This document shows, one piece after another, positions 40,629 to 48,653 of a DNA stretch of 64,000 nt; within the stretch, counting starts at the first letter, position 1; every line of letters starts with the position of its first letter. The translations under genes were made by a program, and so were the position numbers. Source of the stretch: CATQHS01 sp965203375. GTDB taxonomy: Bacteria; Actinomycetota; Acidimicrobiia; Acidimicrobiales; Aldehydirespiratoraceae. The notes beneath the pieces are model-generated. The model saw only the letters and a program-made list of their open reading frames with translations, was not told the DNA's origin and did not search any database. The DNA is taken from NCBI GenBank assembly GCA_965203375.1, contig OZ241886.1, positions 3,038,001 through 3,102,000 of the forward strand, read 5' to 3'.

Positions 40629-40739
40629 GACCGCACCGGCGTCACCGGCGGCTCACCGAGCGCACCCTGCGAGGAGCGGCTGCGGCTGGCCGAGATCCTC
40701 AGACCGCACCGGCGTCACCGGCGGCTCACCGAGCGCACC
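40629..40739. repeat. 38-bp direct repeat spanning the thrC stop
   Basis: An identical 38-bp stretch starting GACCGCACCGGCGTCACCGG lies at 40629-40666 and 40702-40739. The second copy contains the thrC stop codon (40715). The offset is 73 bp. The 40368-40714 gap contains this repeat and no recognisable gene. Confidence 0.85.
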
Positions 40740-42112
40740 AGCTCGGTGACCGCGGCCAGGTCGTTGGGGAGCCGGGCGCACCGCTCGGGCCGGTCGGCCA
40801 GCCCGGCCAGCGCGGGCGGCGGCTCGGGGGCGGCGCCGGTGGCGGCGGCCACCGCGTCGGGGAACTTGGCCGGGTGGGCGGTGGCCAGGGTGACCACCAA
40901 TTCGCCGGGGCGGCGGCGGCGCTCGGCCACGCCCACCCCGACCGCGGTGTGGGGGTCGATGAGCAGGCCGCGGGACTCCCACACCCGCCTCATCGCCTCC
41001 AGGGTCTCGGGGTCGCTGAGCCGGTCGCCGTCCAGCGCCGAGCGCAGGCGCCGGTGGCGGTCGGGGTCCAGGGCGGCCCGGCCCCGCCGCCGGAACTGCG
41101 TCACCAGCTCGGCGGTGGCGGCGCCGTCGCCGTCGAACAGCTCGTACAGCAGCCGCTCCAGGTTCGACGAGATCTGGATGTCCATGCTGGGCGAGAGGGT
41201 GGCCTCCACCGGCTCGGCGGCCAGCTCGCCGGTCTCGACGAACCGGCTGATGATGTCGTTGGCGTTGGAGGCGGCCAGCAGGCGGCCGACGGGCAGCCCC
41301 ATGCGCCGGGCCACGTGGCCGGCGTAGACGTTGCCGAAGTTGCCGGTGGGCACGCAGAACGCGGGGGCCCGCTCGCCGCCGAGGCGGCGCCAGGCCCAGA
41401 CGTAGTAGACGACTTGGGCCATCACCCGGGCCCAGTTGATGGAGTTGACCGCGGCCAGGCTGGCCTCGGCCCGGAGGGCCTCGTCGGCGAACATGGCCTT
41501 GACCAAGTCCTGGCAGTCGTCGAAGGTCCCGTCGATGGCCACCGCCCAGACGTTGGGGGCGTCCAGGGTGGTCATCTGGCGGCGCTGGATCTCGCTGGTC
41601 CGCCCGTGGGGGTGCAACATCACGATGTCGATGCGGTCGCGGTCGCGCACCGCCTCCATGGCCGCCGAGCCGGTGTCGCCGGAGGTGGCCCCGACGATCA
41701 CCGCCCGCCGATCCCGAACGCCCAGCTCGTGGTCGAAGAGCCGGCCCACGAACTGGAGGGCCACGTCCTTGAAGGCGCCGGTGGGCCCGTGGAACAGCTC
41801 CAGAAGATGGTGGTCGTCGTCCAGCGCGGTCAGCTTGCACACGTCGGGCTCGTCGAAGGCGTCGTAGGCCTCCCCGACCAGGGCCGCCAGTTGGTCGGCG
41901 GTCACCGCGCCGGCCGTGAAGGGGGCCATCACCCGGGCGGCCAGATCCCGGTACAGGCCGGCGGACGCGTCCGCCGGGCCGGGCCCGGGCAACCGCGGCA
42001 GCCGGGGAGTCCGCTCGGGCACGTAGAGCCCGCCGTCGGGCGCGGGCCCCGACAGCAGCACGTCGGCGAACCCGAGCGCGGGGGACCGGCCCCGCGTGCT
42101 CACGTATCTCAA
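40715..42112 (-). CDS. thrC: Threonine synthase
   Basis: ThrC converts O-phosphohomoserine to threonine with PLP. The 465-residue length and FHGPTGAFKDVALQF (PLP lysine) are those of the longer, E. coli-like class; VGATSGDTGSAAMEA binds phosphate. The N-terminal MRYVSTRGRSPALGFADVLLSGPAPDGGLYVPE is fully conserved. It follows hom but no homoserine kinase gene (thrB) lies between thrC and rho as in other actinobacteria. Confidence 0.95.
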   Translation of the reverse strand: MRYVSTRGRSPALGFADVLLSGPAPDGGLYVPERTPRLPRLPGPGPADASAGLYRDLAARVMAPFTAGAVTADQLAALVGEAYDAFDEPDVCKLTALDDDHHLLELFHGPTGAFKDVALQFVGRLFDHELGVRDRRAVIVGATSGDTGSAAMEAVRDRDRIDIVMLHPHGRTSEIQRRQMTTLDAPNVWAVAIDGTFDDCQDLVKAMFADEALRAEASLAAVNSINWARVMAQVVYYVWAWRRLGGERAPAFCVPTGNFGNVYAGHVARRMGLPVGRLLAASNANDIISRFVETGELAAEPVEATLSPSMDIQISSNLERLLYELFDGDGAATAELVTQFRRRGRAALDPDRHRRLRSALDGDRLSDPETLEAMRRVWESRGLLIDPHTAVGVGVAERRRRPGELVVTLATAHPAKFPDAVAAATGAAPEPPPALAGLADRPERCARLPNDLAAVTELVRSVSRR

Positions 42113-42130
42113 GTCATCCGCCTATCACAA

Positions 42131-42227
42131 CGTCACCCATCTCGGGGTCACTCGCCATCCTCGAAGCCACCTGTCTGAAAGTCACCCGCCCTATCTCGAT
42201 GTCACCTGTCTCGGGGTCACCCGTCCA
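42131..42227. repeat. Degenerate copies of the hom stop region
   Basis: GTCACCCGTC at the hom stop (42217) is echoed by GTCACCCATC, GTCACTCGCC, GTCACCCGCC and GTCACCTGTC in the preceding 85 bp. The spacer between hom and thrC is built from these. Confidence 0.6.
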
Positions 42228-43509
42228 TCACCCGGATGACGCTGCCGATCTCCTTCACCACGTCGAGGCGGCCCAGCTCGGCCAGGGTGGCGGCCGCGTC
42301 CCGCTCGCGGGCCTCGTGGGTTATGAACACGATCCGGGCGTCGTCGCCGAGGCCGTGCTGCTCCATGGCCCGGATCGACACCCGGTGGCGGCCGAACACG
42401 TCGGCCACCGCGGCCAACACACCGGGCCGGTCGACCACATCCAGGCAGATGTAGAAGGCGGACTCGAGCTCGTCGACGGGCCGGATCCGGGCCCGGCCCA
42501 GCTTGCCGAGGCGGCCGGCCGAGCCGACCGAGCGGTTCACGGCGGCATCGACCAGATCGCCGAGCACCGCGCTGGCGGTGGGGCGGCCCCCGGCACCCCG
42601 GCCGTACAGCATGATCTCGCCGGCCGCCCCGCCCTCCACAAACACGGCGTTGAAGCTGCCCCGCACCGAGGCCAGGGGGTGGCGGACCGGCAGCATGGCC
42701 GGGTGGACCCGGACGGCCAGCTCCGGCTCGCCGTCGGCGAAGCCGGTGCGCTCCACCACGGCCACCGGCTTCACCACGTAGCCGAAGCGGGCCGCCATCT
42801 CCATGTCGTGGGCGGAGACCCCGGTTATGCCCTCGCAGGCCACGTCGGCGGCGCCCACCCACGCCCCGTGGGCGACGGTGGCGATGATGGCCGCCTTGGC
42901 CCCGGCGTCGCGGCCCTCCACGTCGGCGGCCGGGTCGGCTTCGGCGTATCCCAGGCTCTGGGCCTCGCTCAGAGCCTCGTCGTAGGAGGCGCCGGTCTCG
43001 GCCATCTGGGTGAGGACGTAGTTGGTGGTGCCGTTGACGATGCCCACCACCCGCTCGACCGGCTCGCCCACCAGCGACTCCCGCAGGGGGCGGATGAGGG
43101 GCACCGCGCCCCCCACCGCCGCTTCGAACAGCAGGTCGACGCCGGCCTCGTCGGCCGCGGCGAACAGCTCGGCTCCGTGGGCGGCCAGCAGCTCCTTGTT
43201 GGCCGTGACCACCGGCTTGCCCAGCTCCAGGGCCCGGCCCACCAAGGCCCGGGCCGGGTCGATGCCGCCCATGACCTCCACCACCGCGTCGATGTCCTCT
43301 CCGGCGACGGCGGCCTCGGCGTCGGCGGTGAAGACCGACGGGTCGATCCCGAGGCCGCGGCGGCGCTCCGGGGAGCGCACCGCGATGCGGGCGATGCTCA
43401 AGTCGATCCCGGTGCGGGCCGCGATCGGGCCGCGCCGCTCCTCCAGCAGGCGCACCAGCGCGGCCCCGACAACGCCGCAGCCCAAGAGCCCGACCCGGAT
43501 CTGAGTCAC
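42217..43509 (-). CDS. hom: Homoserine dehydrogenase
   Basis: Reduces aspartate semialdehyde to homoserine, the branch point toward threonine and methionine. The 430 residues show the NAD(P) loop VGLLGCGVVGAALV, VVTANKELLAAHG, VNGTTNYVLTQM and SLGYAEADPAADVEGRDAG, then a C-terminal ACT domain (YICLDVVDRPGVLAAVADVF) for threonine feedback. It precedes thrC and is likely co-transcribed with it. Ordinary sequence. Confidence 0.96.
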   Translation of the reverse strand: MTQIRVGLLGCGVVGAALVRLLEERRGPIAARTGIDLSIARIAVRSPERRRGLGIDPSVFTADAEAAVAGEDIDAVVEVMGGIDPARALVGRALELGKPVVTANKELLAAHGAELFAAADEAGVDLLFEAAVGGAVPLIRPLRESLVGEPVERVVGIVNGTTNYVLTQMAETGASYDEALSEAQSLGYAEADPAADVEGRDAGAKAAIIATVAHGAWVGAADVACEGITGVSAHDMEMAARFGYVVKPVAVVERTGFADGEPELAVRVHPAMLPVRHPLASVRGSFNAVFVEGGAAGEIMLYGRGAGGRPTASAVLGDLVDAAVNRSVGSAGRLGKLGRARIRPVDELESAFYICLDVVDRPGVLAAVADVFGRHRVSIRAMEQHGLGDDARIVFITHEARERDAAATLAELGRLDVVKEIGSVIRVMDG

Positions 43510-43573
43510 CGCTTCACGCTAGGCGATGGAACGCCCGGCGATGGGCACTCGGGCGGGCACCATCAGAAATAAT

Positions 43574-43612
43574 TTGCTTTTTCATTGAGGTTCAGTTAGT
43601 TTGATTGTCGTG
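43574..43612 (+). promoter_or_regulatory. Strong leaderless-type promoter of the kinase-like gene
   Basis: TTGCTT (43574-43579), a 17-nt spacer and TAGTTT (43597-43602) are followed after 7 nt by the GTG at 43610. This is the best-spaced promoter in the window and fixes the start codon. Confidence 0.6.
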
Positions 43613-44386
43613 AGCATCAACACAGGCCCGGTGCCCGGTCTCGACGAGGCGGTCTGCTCGCTGGCCGACGTGGCGGCGGCGAGGGGGCGCCTGACCGAGG
43701 GCGAGGCCCGGGCGGTGGCGGTGGCCGCGGCCGCGGCCCTGGCCCTGATCCACGACGCCGGGAAGGTTCACGGCCGGATCGGACCGGCCCACCTGGTGCT
43801 AACCGGCCAAGGCGACCTGAAGCTCACCGAGTCGGCTGCCGCCGAGCGGCTCTCCGCCGACCCGGCCGCCGCCTATCCGGCCGCCGCCACCGCCGAGTCG
43901 CCCTCCGTCCATCCGGCCGCCGCCACCACCGAGTCGCCCTCCATCTATCCGGCCGCCGCCACCACCGAGTCGCCCTCCATCCATCCGGCCGCCGCCACCA
44001 CCGAGCGGCCTCTCCCGTCGCCGGCGCCGGCCGGGGCGGGAGAGGCCGGCTCGGCGTCGCCGGAAGGCGACGTGGTGGCGCTGGCCTCGACGATCGTCGC
44101 GCTGGCCACGGGTGCGGTTCTTGACCCCACCGTCCCGTGGCCAGCCGACTTCCTCTGGCGGCTCGGCTGCCCGCCCGCGCTGGGCGCCGACGCCGCCTTG
44201 GTGCTCGACGCCGCCGGCACCGTGCCGACCGCCCGCGACCTGGGCCGCCTGTTCGGCCGGGGGGCCGAATCCGGCCTGACCCTGCCCGAGCCGGTCGTCC
44301 CGGCGGTCAGGACCGACCCCACCCCCACCATGGACTACCCCCCCGTCCGGGGCCCCGCCCAGCCGGCCCCCGCTCGCCTCCGTTGA
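43610..44386 (+). CDS. Degenerate protein-kinase-like protein with Pro/Ala repeats
   Basis: The 258-residue protein contains IHDAGKVHGRIGPAHLVLTG, then QGDLKLTES, which mirrors the eukaryotic-type kinase catalytic loop (IHxxGxVHxDLKPxNxLL ... GxxKL) but with the catalytic HRD Asp and metal ligands replaced. The kinase N-lobe is absent. Four 12-residue repeats (AAATTESPSIHP type, 43874-44017) and a C-terminal Pro-rich tail follow. I infer a pseudokinase scaffold or fragment of a Ser/Thr kinase relative. It lies alone on the plus strand between hom and lysA, breaking the usual order. A strong promoter precedes it. Confidence 0.6.
   Translation: MSINTGPVPGLDEAVCSLADVAAARGRLTEGEARAVAVAAAAALALIHDAGKVHGRIGPAHLVLTGQGDLKLTESAAAERLSADPAAAYPAAATAESPSVHPAAATTESPSIYPAAATTESPSIHPAAATTERPLPSPAPAGAGEAGSASPEGDVVALASTIVALATGAVLDPTVPWPADFLWRLGCPPALGADAALVLDAAGTVPTARDLGRLFGRGAESGLTLPEPVVPAVRTDPTPTMDYPPVRGPAQPAPARLR
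43874..44017 (+). repeat. 36-bp coding minisatellite in the kinase-like gene
   Basis: Four units start at 43874, 43910, 43946 and 43982, each about TATCCGGCCGCCGCCACCAC in its first part. They encode 12-residue Pro/Ala/Thr/Ser repeats and keep frame. Confidence 0.9.
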
Positions 44387-44457
44387 CGGGCGGCCCTCAA
44401 TTGCCGCCTACTGTGGCCCGTTGACCTTGGCGATCCAGCACCACTGAGGCAGAGGGG

Positions 44458-45822
44458 TCACTGGTCGCAGGCGAGCAGGTCCTCGTAGGTCTCCCGGCGC
44501 ACCACCAGGCGGGCGTCGCCGCCGGCCGCGAACACCACCGCCGGCCGGAGCGCCTTGTTGTAGTTGGAGCCCATCGAGTGGCCGTAGGCCCCGGTCACCG
44601 GCGTGGCCAGGACATCGCCCACGGCCAAAGACGAAGGCACGGCCGCGTCCCGCACCAGCACGTCGCCGGACTCGCAGTGCTTGCCCACCACCCTCACCGC
44701 CCGATCCCGGACGGCGTCGGCGGCCCGGGGCAGGAAGGCCTCGTAGCCGCTGCCGTAGAGCACGGGGCGGGGGTTGTCGCTCATGCCCCCGTCCACGGCC
44801 ACATAGGTGCGGACCCCCTCGATCTCCTTGACGGTCCCGACCGTGTAGAGGGTGACCGCGGCGGCGGCGGCGATGGACCGGCCCGGCTCGGCCGTCACCC
44901 GGGCCGTCACCCCGGCCCGGTCGCAGGCCCTGCGCACCGCTCGGCCCCACTCGGCGATGGTGGGGGCGCGCTCATGGGACATGTAGGCCGCGCCCAGCCC
45001 CCCGCCCACCGACATCTCCTCCAGCCCGAAGGGCGCGGCGGCCTCGGCCATGACCGCCACCGCCTGAACGAACGACGAGACGGCGAACACCTGGCTGCCG
45101 ATGTGGGAGTGGGTGCCCACCAGCTCCACCGACGGCGAAGACCGGGCCCGCTCGATGGCGGCCGCGGCCGCGCCGGTGTCGACGGTGAAGCCGAACTTGG
45201 TGTCGTTCTGGCCGGTGGAGACATAGGAGTGGGTGTGGGCCTCCACCCCGGGGGTCAGCCGCACCAGGACCCGGGGCCGGAACCCGGTGCGGTCGTGGAG
45301 GTCGTCGAGGCGGTCGAGCTCGTCGAAGCTGTCCACCACGATGCGGCCCACCCCGGCCGCCGCCGCCTGCTCCAGCTCGGCCGTCGACTTGTTGTTGCCG
45401 TGCAGCACCAGCCGCTCGGCCGGGACCCCGGCGGCCAAGGCCACGTGCAGCTCGCCGCCGGTGGCCACGTCGATGCTCATGCCCTCCTCGCACACCAGGC
45501 GGGCCATGGCCCGGCACAGGAAGGCCTTGGCCCCGTAGGCGACGCCGGGGCCGAAGGCGGCCACCGCCTCCCGGCACCGGCTGCGCAGGTGCTCCTCATC
45601 GTACACGAACAGCGGGGTGCCGTGCTCGGCGGCCAGCGCCAGGGTGTCGCAGCCCCCGATGAACAGGCGGCCGTCGACGATCTCGTGGTTGTCGGGCAGC
45701 AGGCGCGGGGGCAGGGGGCCGCTGGTCCGGGAACTCGGCGACGGGGCACCCTGAGAGAGTGAACCCGGCGGCTGGGGATCCTGGGACAGAGGACCCGGCG
45801 GCGGTGGCTCCACGGCCGTCAC
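44458..45822 (-). CDS. lysA: Diaminopimelate decarboxylase
   Basis: Makes lysine from meso-diaminopimelate. The 454-residue PLP enzyme shows VAYGAKAFLCRAMARLV with the PLP lysine, GTHSHIGSQV, SVGGGLGAAY, TAEPGRSIAAAAA and ESGDVLVRDAAVP with the conserved Cys-Glu-Ser motif. The GTG at 45822 overlaps the argS stop (GTGA), so translation is coupled. A 40-residue Pro-rich segment precedes the core. The argS-lysA-hom order matches other actinobacteria. Confidence 0.95.
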   Translation of the reverse strand: MTAVEPPPPGPLSQDPQPPGSLSQGAPSPSSRTSGPLPPRLLPDNHEIVDGRLFIGGCDTLALAAEHGTPLFVYDEEHLRSRCREAVAAFGPGVAYGAKAFLCRAMARLVCEEGMSIDVATGGELHVALAAGVPAERLVLHGNNKSTAELEQAAAAGVGRIVVDSFDELDRLDDLHDRTGFRPRVLVRLTPGVEAHTHSYVSTGQNDTKFGFTVDTGAAAAAIERARSSPSVELVGTHSHIGSQVFAVSSFVQAVAVMAEAAAPFGLEEMSVGGGLGAAYMSHERAPTIAEWGRAVRRACDRAGVTARVTAEPGRSIAAAAAVTLYTVGTVKEIEGVRTYVAVDGGMSDNPRPVLYGSGYEAFLPRAADAVRDRAVRVVGKHCESGDVLVRDAAVPSSLAVGDVLATPVTGAYGHSMGSNYNKALRPAVVFAAGGDARLVVRRETYEDLLACDQ

Positions 45823-47441
45823 GGCTCCTCGGAGACCATTCTCTCGGGGGCGGATACGCCGAGGAGGTCGAGGCCGACGGCCAGCCCCACTCGGGCGGCC
45901 TCGACCAGCCACAGGCGGGCGTCGCGGACGCCGGGGCCGAGATCGTCGCTCAGGATGGGGCAGTCGTGCCAGAACCGGTGGAAGGCCCCGGCCAGCTCCC
46001 GGGCCCAGGCGCAGACCTGGTGGGGGGCCCGGGCCCGGGCCGCGCCGAGCACCGCGTCGGGCAGCTCGGCCAGCGCGGCCAGCACCTCGCGCTCGCGCTC
46101 ATGGGTCAACGCGGAGAGGTCGACCCCGGCCAGGGGGGCTCGCTCGATGCCCCGGTCCGCGGCCCGCCGGCCGACCGAGTGGATGCGGGCGTGGGCGTAC
46201 TGCACGTAGTACACCGGGTTTTCGCTGGAGCGGGCCGCGACGGCGTCGATGTCGATGGTCTGGGTGGTGTCGATCGACTGGAGCAGGTAGACGAGCCGGG
46301 TGGCGTCGGCCCCGACGGCGGCCAACAGGTCGGACACCAGCACCAGGGCTCCGGCCCGCTTGGACAGGCGGACTTCCTCTTCGTCCCGCACCAGGGTCAC
46401 GTTCTGGCCCAGCAGCACTTCGTAGCGGTCCGGGTCGTGGCCCAGCCCGGCCATCGCCGCCCGCATCCGGCCCACGTAGCCGTGGTGGTCGGCGCCCAAG
46501 ACGTCGATCACCAGGTCGGCCCGGGCGAACTTCTCGTGGTGGTAGGCGATGTCGGGCAGAAAGTAGGTGGGCTCGCCGTCGCTCTTGACCAGCACCCGGT
46601 CTTGGTCGTCGCCGAGGTCGGAGGCGCGCAGCCACACCGCGCCGTCGCGCTCGTAGGTCAGCCGCCTGCGGCCCAGCTCGGCCAGGGCCGCGTCCACAGC
46701 CCCCCGGTCCACCAGCTCCTGCTCGCTGGTCCAGCGGTCGAAGGCCACGCTCATGGAGGCGAGGGTGTCGCGCTGGTCGCGGCGGGCCCGCTCCACGCCC
46801 CAGGCCCGGGGGTCGGCGCCGTCGGGCATCTCCGCGGCCCAGTCGGCCACGTAGGCGCCCGCGTAGCCGTCTTCGGGCGGGGCCTCGCCCCGCCGGCGGG
46901 CGGCCAGGGAGGCCCCGAACAGCTCGGTCTGGCGGCCCCGGTCGTTCACGTAGAACTCCCGGACGACGGAGTAGCCGCAGCGCTGGAGGATTCGGCACAG
47001 CGAGTCGCCGTAGGCGGCCCAGCGGCCGTGGCCGGCGTGGAGAGGGCCGGTGGGGTTGGCCGACACGAACTCGACGCTGGCGGTGAGGCCCGAGCCCTCC
47101 TCGGAGCGGGCGTAGCCGGCGGTCCCGGCCCCGATCACCTCCCGCAGCACCTCGTGCAGCCACGAGGGGGCCAGCCGGAAGTTGACGAAGCCGGGCCCGG
47201 CCGCCTCCACGGCCGAGACGTGGGGGGGCGGGTCGGCGGTCAGGGCCTCGGCCAGATCCTCGGCCAGCTCGCGGGGCGCCCGCCCGGCCCGGGCCGCGGC
47301 GGCCAGGGCGACGTTGGTGGACCAGTCGCCGTGGGCCCGGTTGCGGGGCCGCTCCAAGGCGATCTCGTCGGGGTCCAGATCGACGCCGGCCGCCGACAGG
47401 CGGGAGCGCAGAGCACGGCGAAGGTGGTGGCGGACGTCCAA
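45819..47441 (-). CDS. argS: Arginyl-tRNA synthetase
   Basis: Charges tRNA-Arg. The 540 residues contain the class I HIGH equivalent SANPTGPLHAGHGRWA and KMSKR equivalent RLSKRAGALV, plus the C-terminal DALR-type anticodon domain (ALRSRLSAAG N-terminus; YVQYAHARIHS, ELAGAFHRFWHDCPIL). The start appears to be TTG at 47441 with a weak GGGGA upstream; no better ATG is visible. It opens the argS-lysA-hom-thrC-rho run. Confidence 0.94.
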   Translation of the reverse strand: MDVRHHLRRALRSRLSAAGVDLDPDEIALERPRNRAHGDWSTNVALAAAARAGRAPRELAEDLAEALTADPPPHVSAVEAAGPGFVNFRLAPSWLHEVLREVIGAGTAGYARSEEGSGLTASVEFVSANPTGPLHAGHGRWAAYGDSLCRILQRCGYSVVREFYVNDRGRQTELFGASLAARRRGEAPPEDGYAGAYVADWAAEMPDGADPRAWGVERARRDQRDTLASMSVAFDRWTSEQELVDRGAVDAALAELGRRRLTYERDGAVWLRASDLGDDQDRVLVKSDGEPTYFLPDIAYHHEKFARADLVIDVLGADHHGYVGRMRAAMAGLGHDPDRYEVLLGQNVTLVRDEEEVRLSKRAGALVLVSDLLAAVGADATRLVYLLQSIDTTQTIDIDAVAARSSENPVYYVQYAHARIHSVGRRAADRGIERAPLAGVDLSALTHEREREVLAALAELPDAVLGAARARAPHQVCAWARELAGAFHRFWHDCPILSDDLGPGVRDARLWLVEAARVGLAVGLDLLGVSAPERMVSEEP

Positions 47442-47494
47442 CGATCCCCGATTCCGGCCTCGGTTTACCTCCGCCGATCCTACTGAGCGGCGGC

Positions 47495-47563
47495 CCTGCT
47501 CAGGAAGCCCGCCCTCGGGTTGCCTGAGCAGGAATTGCGCTACGGCGACAATTCCTGCTCAGG
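47495..47563. repeat. TGAGCA palindromes (locus B), downstream of the SLH gene
   Basis: CCTGCTCAGG (47495-47504), CCTGAGCAGGAATTG (47523-47537) and CAATTCCTGCTCAGG (47549-47563) can fold into alternative hairpins, the last two forming a 15-bp stem. The loop contains TTGCGCTAC, as in locus A at 29754-29899. It lies just after the stop of the SLH protein gene and may terminate it. Confidence 0.75.
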
Positions 47564-47588
47564 AACCATCAGGGGGGAAGGGTTGGCT

Positions 47589-48347
47589 TCAGGTGGTGAG
47601 CGCTACGTAGAACCGGACCAGGAATGTGGCCATCTGGGCCCTCGACACCGGCTCAGACGGCAAGAACGTCCCGTCCGTGGTGCCCGCGGCGACCCCCAGC
47701 GCGGCCATGCAGTTGATGTCCGCAGCATGGGGCGAGTCCTCGGCCACATCGGAGAAGGGCGGGTCCTCGTTGGCCGAGTCCTCGTTGACGGGACAGGTGC
47801 GGCCGGCCGCCCTCCACGCCTGGGCCATGAACGTGGCCATCTGGCCCCTCGTCACCGGCTCAGACGGCGAGAAAGTCCTAGCCGACACGCCCCGGATCAC
47901 CCCAAGAGCCGACATGCAGTCGATGCCCGACGTATGGGCCGAGCCCGCAGCCACATCATCGAAGTACGCGATCCCTGTAGACGGGCAGCTCCTGCCCGCC
48001 GCCCTCCACGCCCGGGCCATGAACGTGGCCATCTGGGCCCTCGACACCGGCTCAGACGGCGAGAAAGTCCTAGCCGTGACACCGTCGGCCGTGGTGCTCG
48101 CGACCGAGGTGCCCACAACGATCCCCAGTCTACCCGCCTGTTCGACATTCGCGGCGTGAACCGACCCCTCGCCCACATCCTGGAAATAAGGAAGCGTTGA
48201 AGTCGCCGAGGTTTGGAGTCTGGGTTCGTCTCCTGTAGCCAACAGCGCCGACGCCGCCGCCACCGCGGCCAGCAAGGCCGCCACCGCTACGGCCCCAGCC
48301 AACAAAACCCGTGACGCCCCGAACGGGCCTAACCCCAGTGGCCTCAT
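47589..48347 (-). CDS. Secreted protein with three SLH-like repeats
   Basis: The 252-residue protein has a signal segment (VLLAGAVAVAALLAAVAAASALLA) and three repeats of the type YFQDV...HAANVEQAGRLGIV ... FSPSEPVSRAQMATFMARAW. They resemble S-layer homology domains but contain paired Cys (RSCP, INC/IDC), as in Acidimicrobiia proteins. It probably anchors to the cell envelope and has no other domain. ATG at 48347 follows GAGGAGGA at the right distance; an earlier ATG gives only three codons. The upstream promoter has a 13-G spacer tract, and a palindrome follows the stop. Confidence 0.85.
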   Translation of the reverse strand: MRPLGLGPFGASRVLLAGAVAVAALLAAVAAASALLATGDEPRLQTSATSTLPYFQDVGEGSVHAANVEQAGRLGIVVGTSVASTTADGVTARTFSPSEPVSRAQMATFMARAWRAAGRSCPSTGIAYFDDVAAGSAHTSGIDCMSALGVIRGVSARTFSPSEPVTRGQMATFMAQAWRAAGRTCPVNEDSANEDPPFSDVAEDSPHAADINCMAALGVAAGTTDGTFLPSEPVSRAQMATFLVRFYVALTT

Positions 48348-48420
48348 TGCTCCATTCCTCCTCGTGTCCCTCGTGGGCGGACACCCTAACTATACCAAGC
48401 TAACCGTGTTACAGAGGGCA

Positions 48421-48451
48421 AGGCTACCTACCCCCCCCCCCCCGCAGTCAA
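48421..48451 (-). promoter_or_regulatory. Second poly-G (13-G) promoter, upstream of the SLH protein gene
   Basis: On the minus strand TTGACT (48446-48451) is followed by a 19-nt spacer with 13 consecutive G (48431-48443) and TAGCCT (48421-48426). The hexamers and the 19-nt spacing match the promoter at 454-484, before another secreted protein gene. A TATAGT closer to the gene could be an alternative -10. Phase variation is inferred. The gap 48348-48580 holds nothing else I can assign. Confidence 0.5.
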
Positions 48452-48580
48452 ATCTGGCACGTGAATCGCAGGCGCAGCGACGGGCAAGAGGCGGTCGCCT
48501 TGCGCCGCGGCATTGCCGCGAGACAGCTAGGCTCCCCAGCGGGGTGCGGGGCCGCGCTGCGGCTCGCACCCGCCGCCATT

Positions 48581-48652
48581 GCCCTCGTAGCTCAGCGGAT
48601 AGAGCATCGGCCTCCGGAGCCGTGTGCGCAGGTTCGAGTCCTGCCGAGGGCG
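48581..48652 (+). tRNA. tRNA-Arg (anticodon CCG)
   Basis: The sequence folds as a tRNA: 7-bp acceptor stem GCCCTCG / CGAGGGC with discriminator G, D arm GCTC...GAGC, anticodon loop CTCCGGA (anticodon CCG, reading CGG Arg codons), and T arm GCAGG-TTCGAGT-CCTGC. CCA is not encoded. The discriminator is followed after one base by the GTG of the next gene. Confidence 0.92.
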
Positions 48653-48653
48653 C

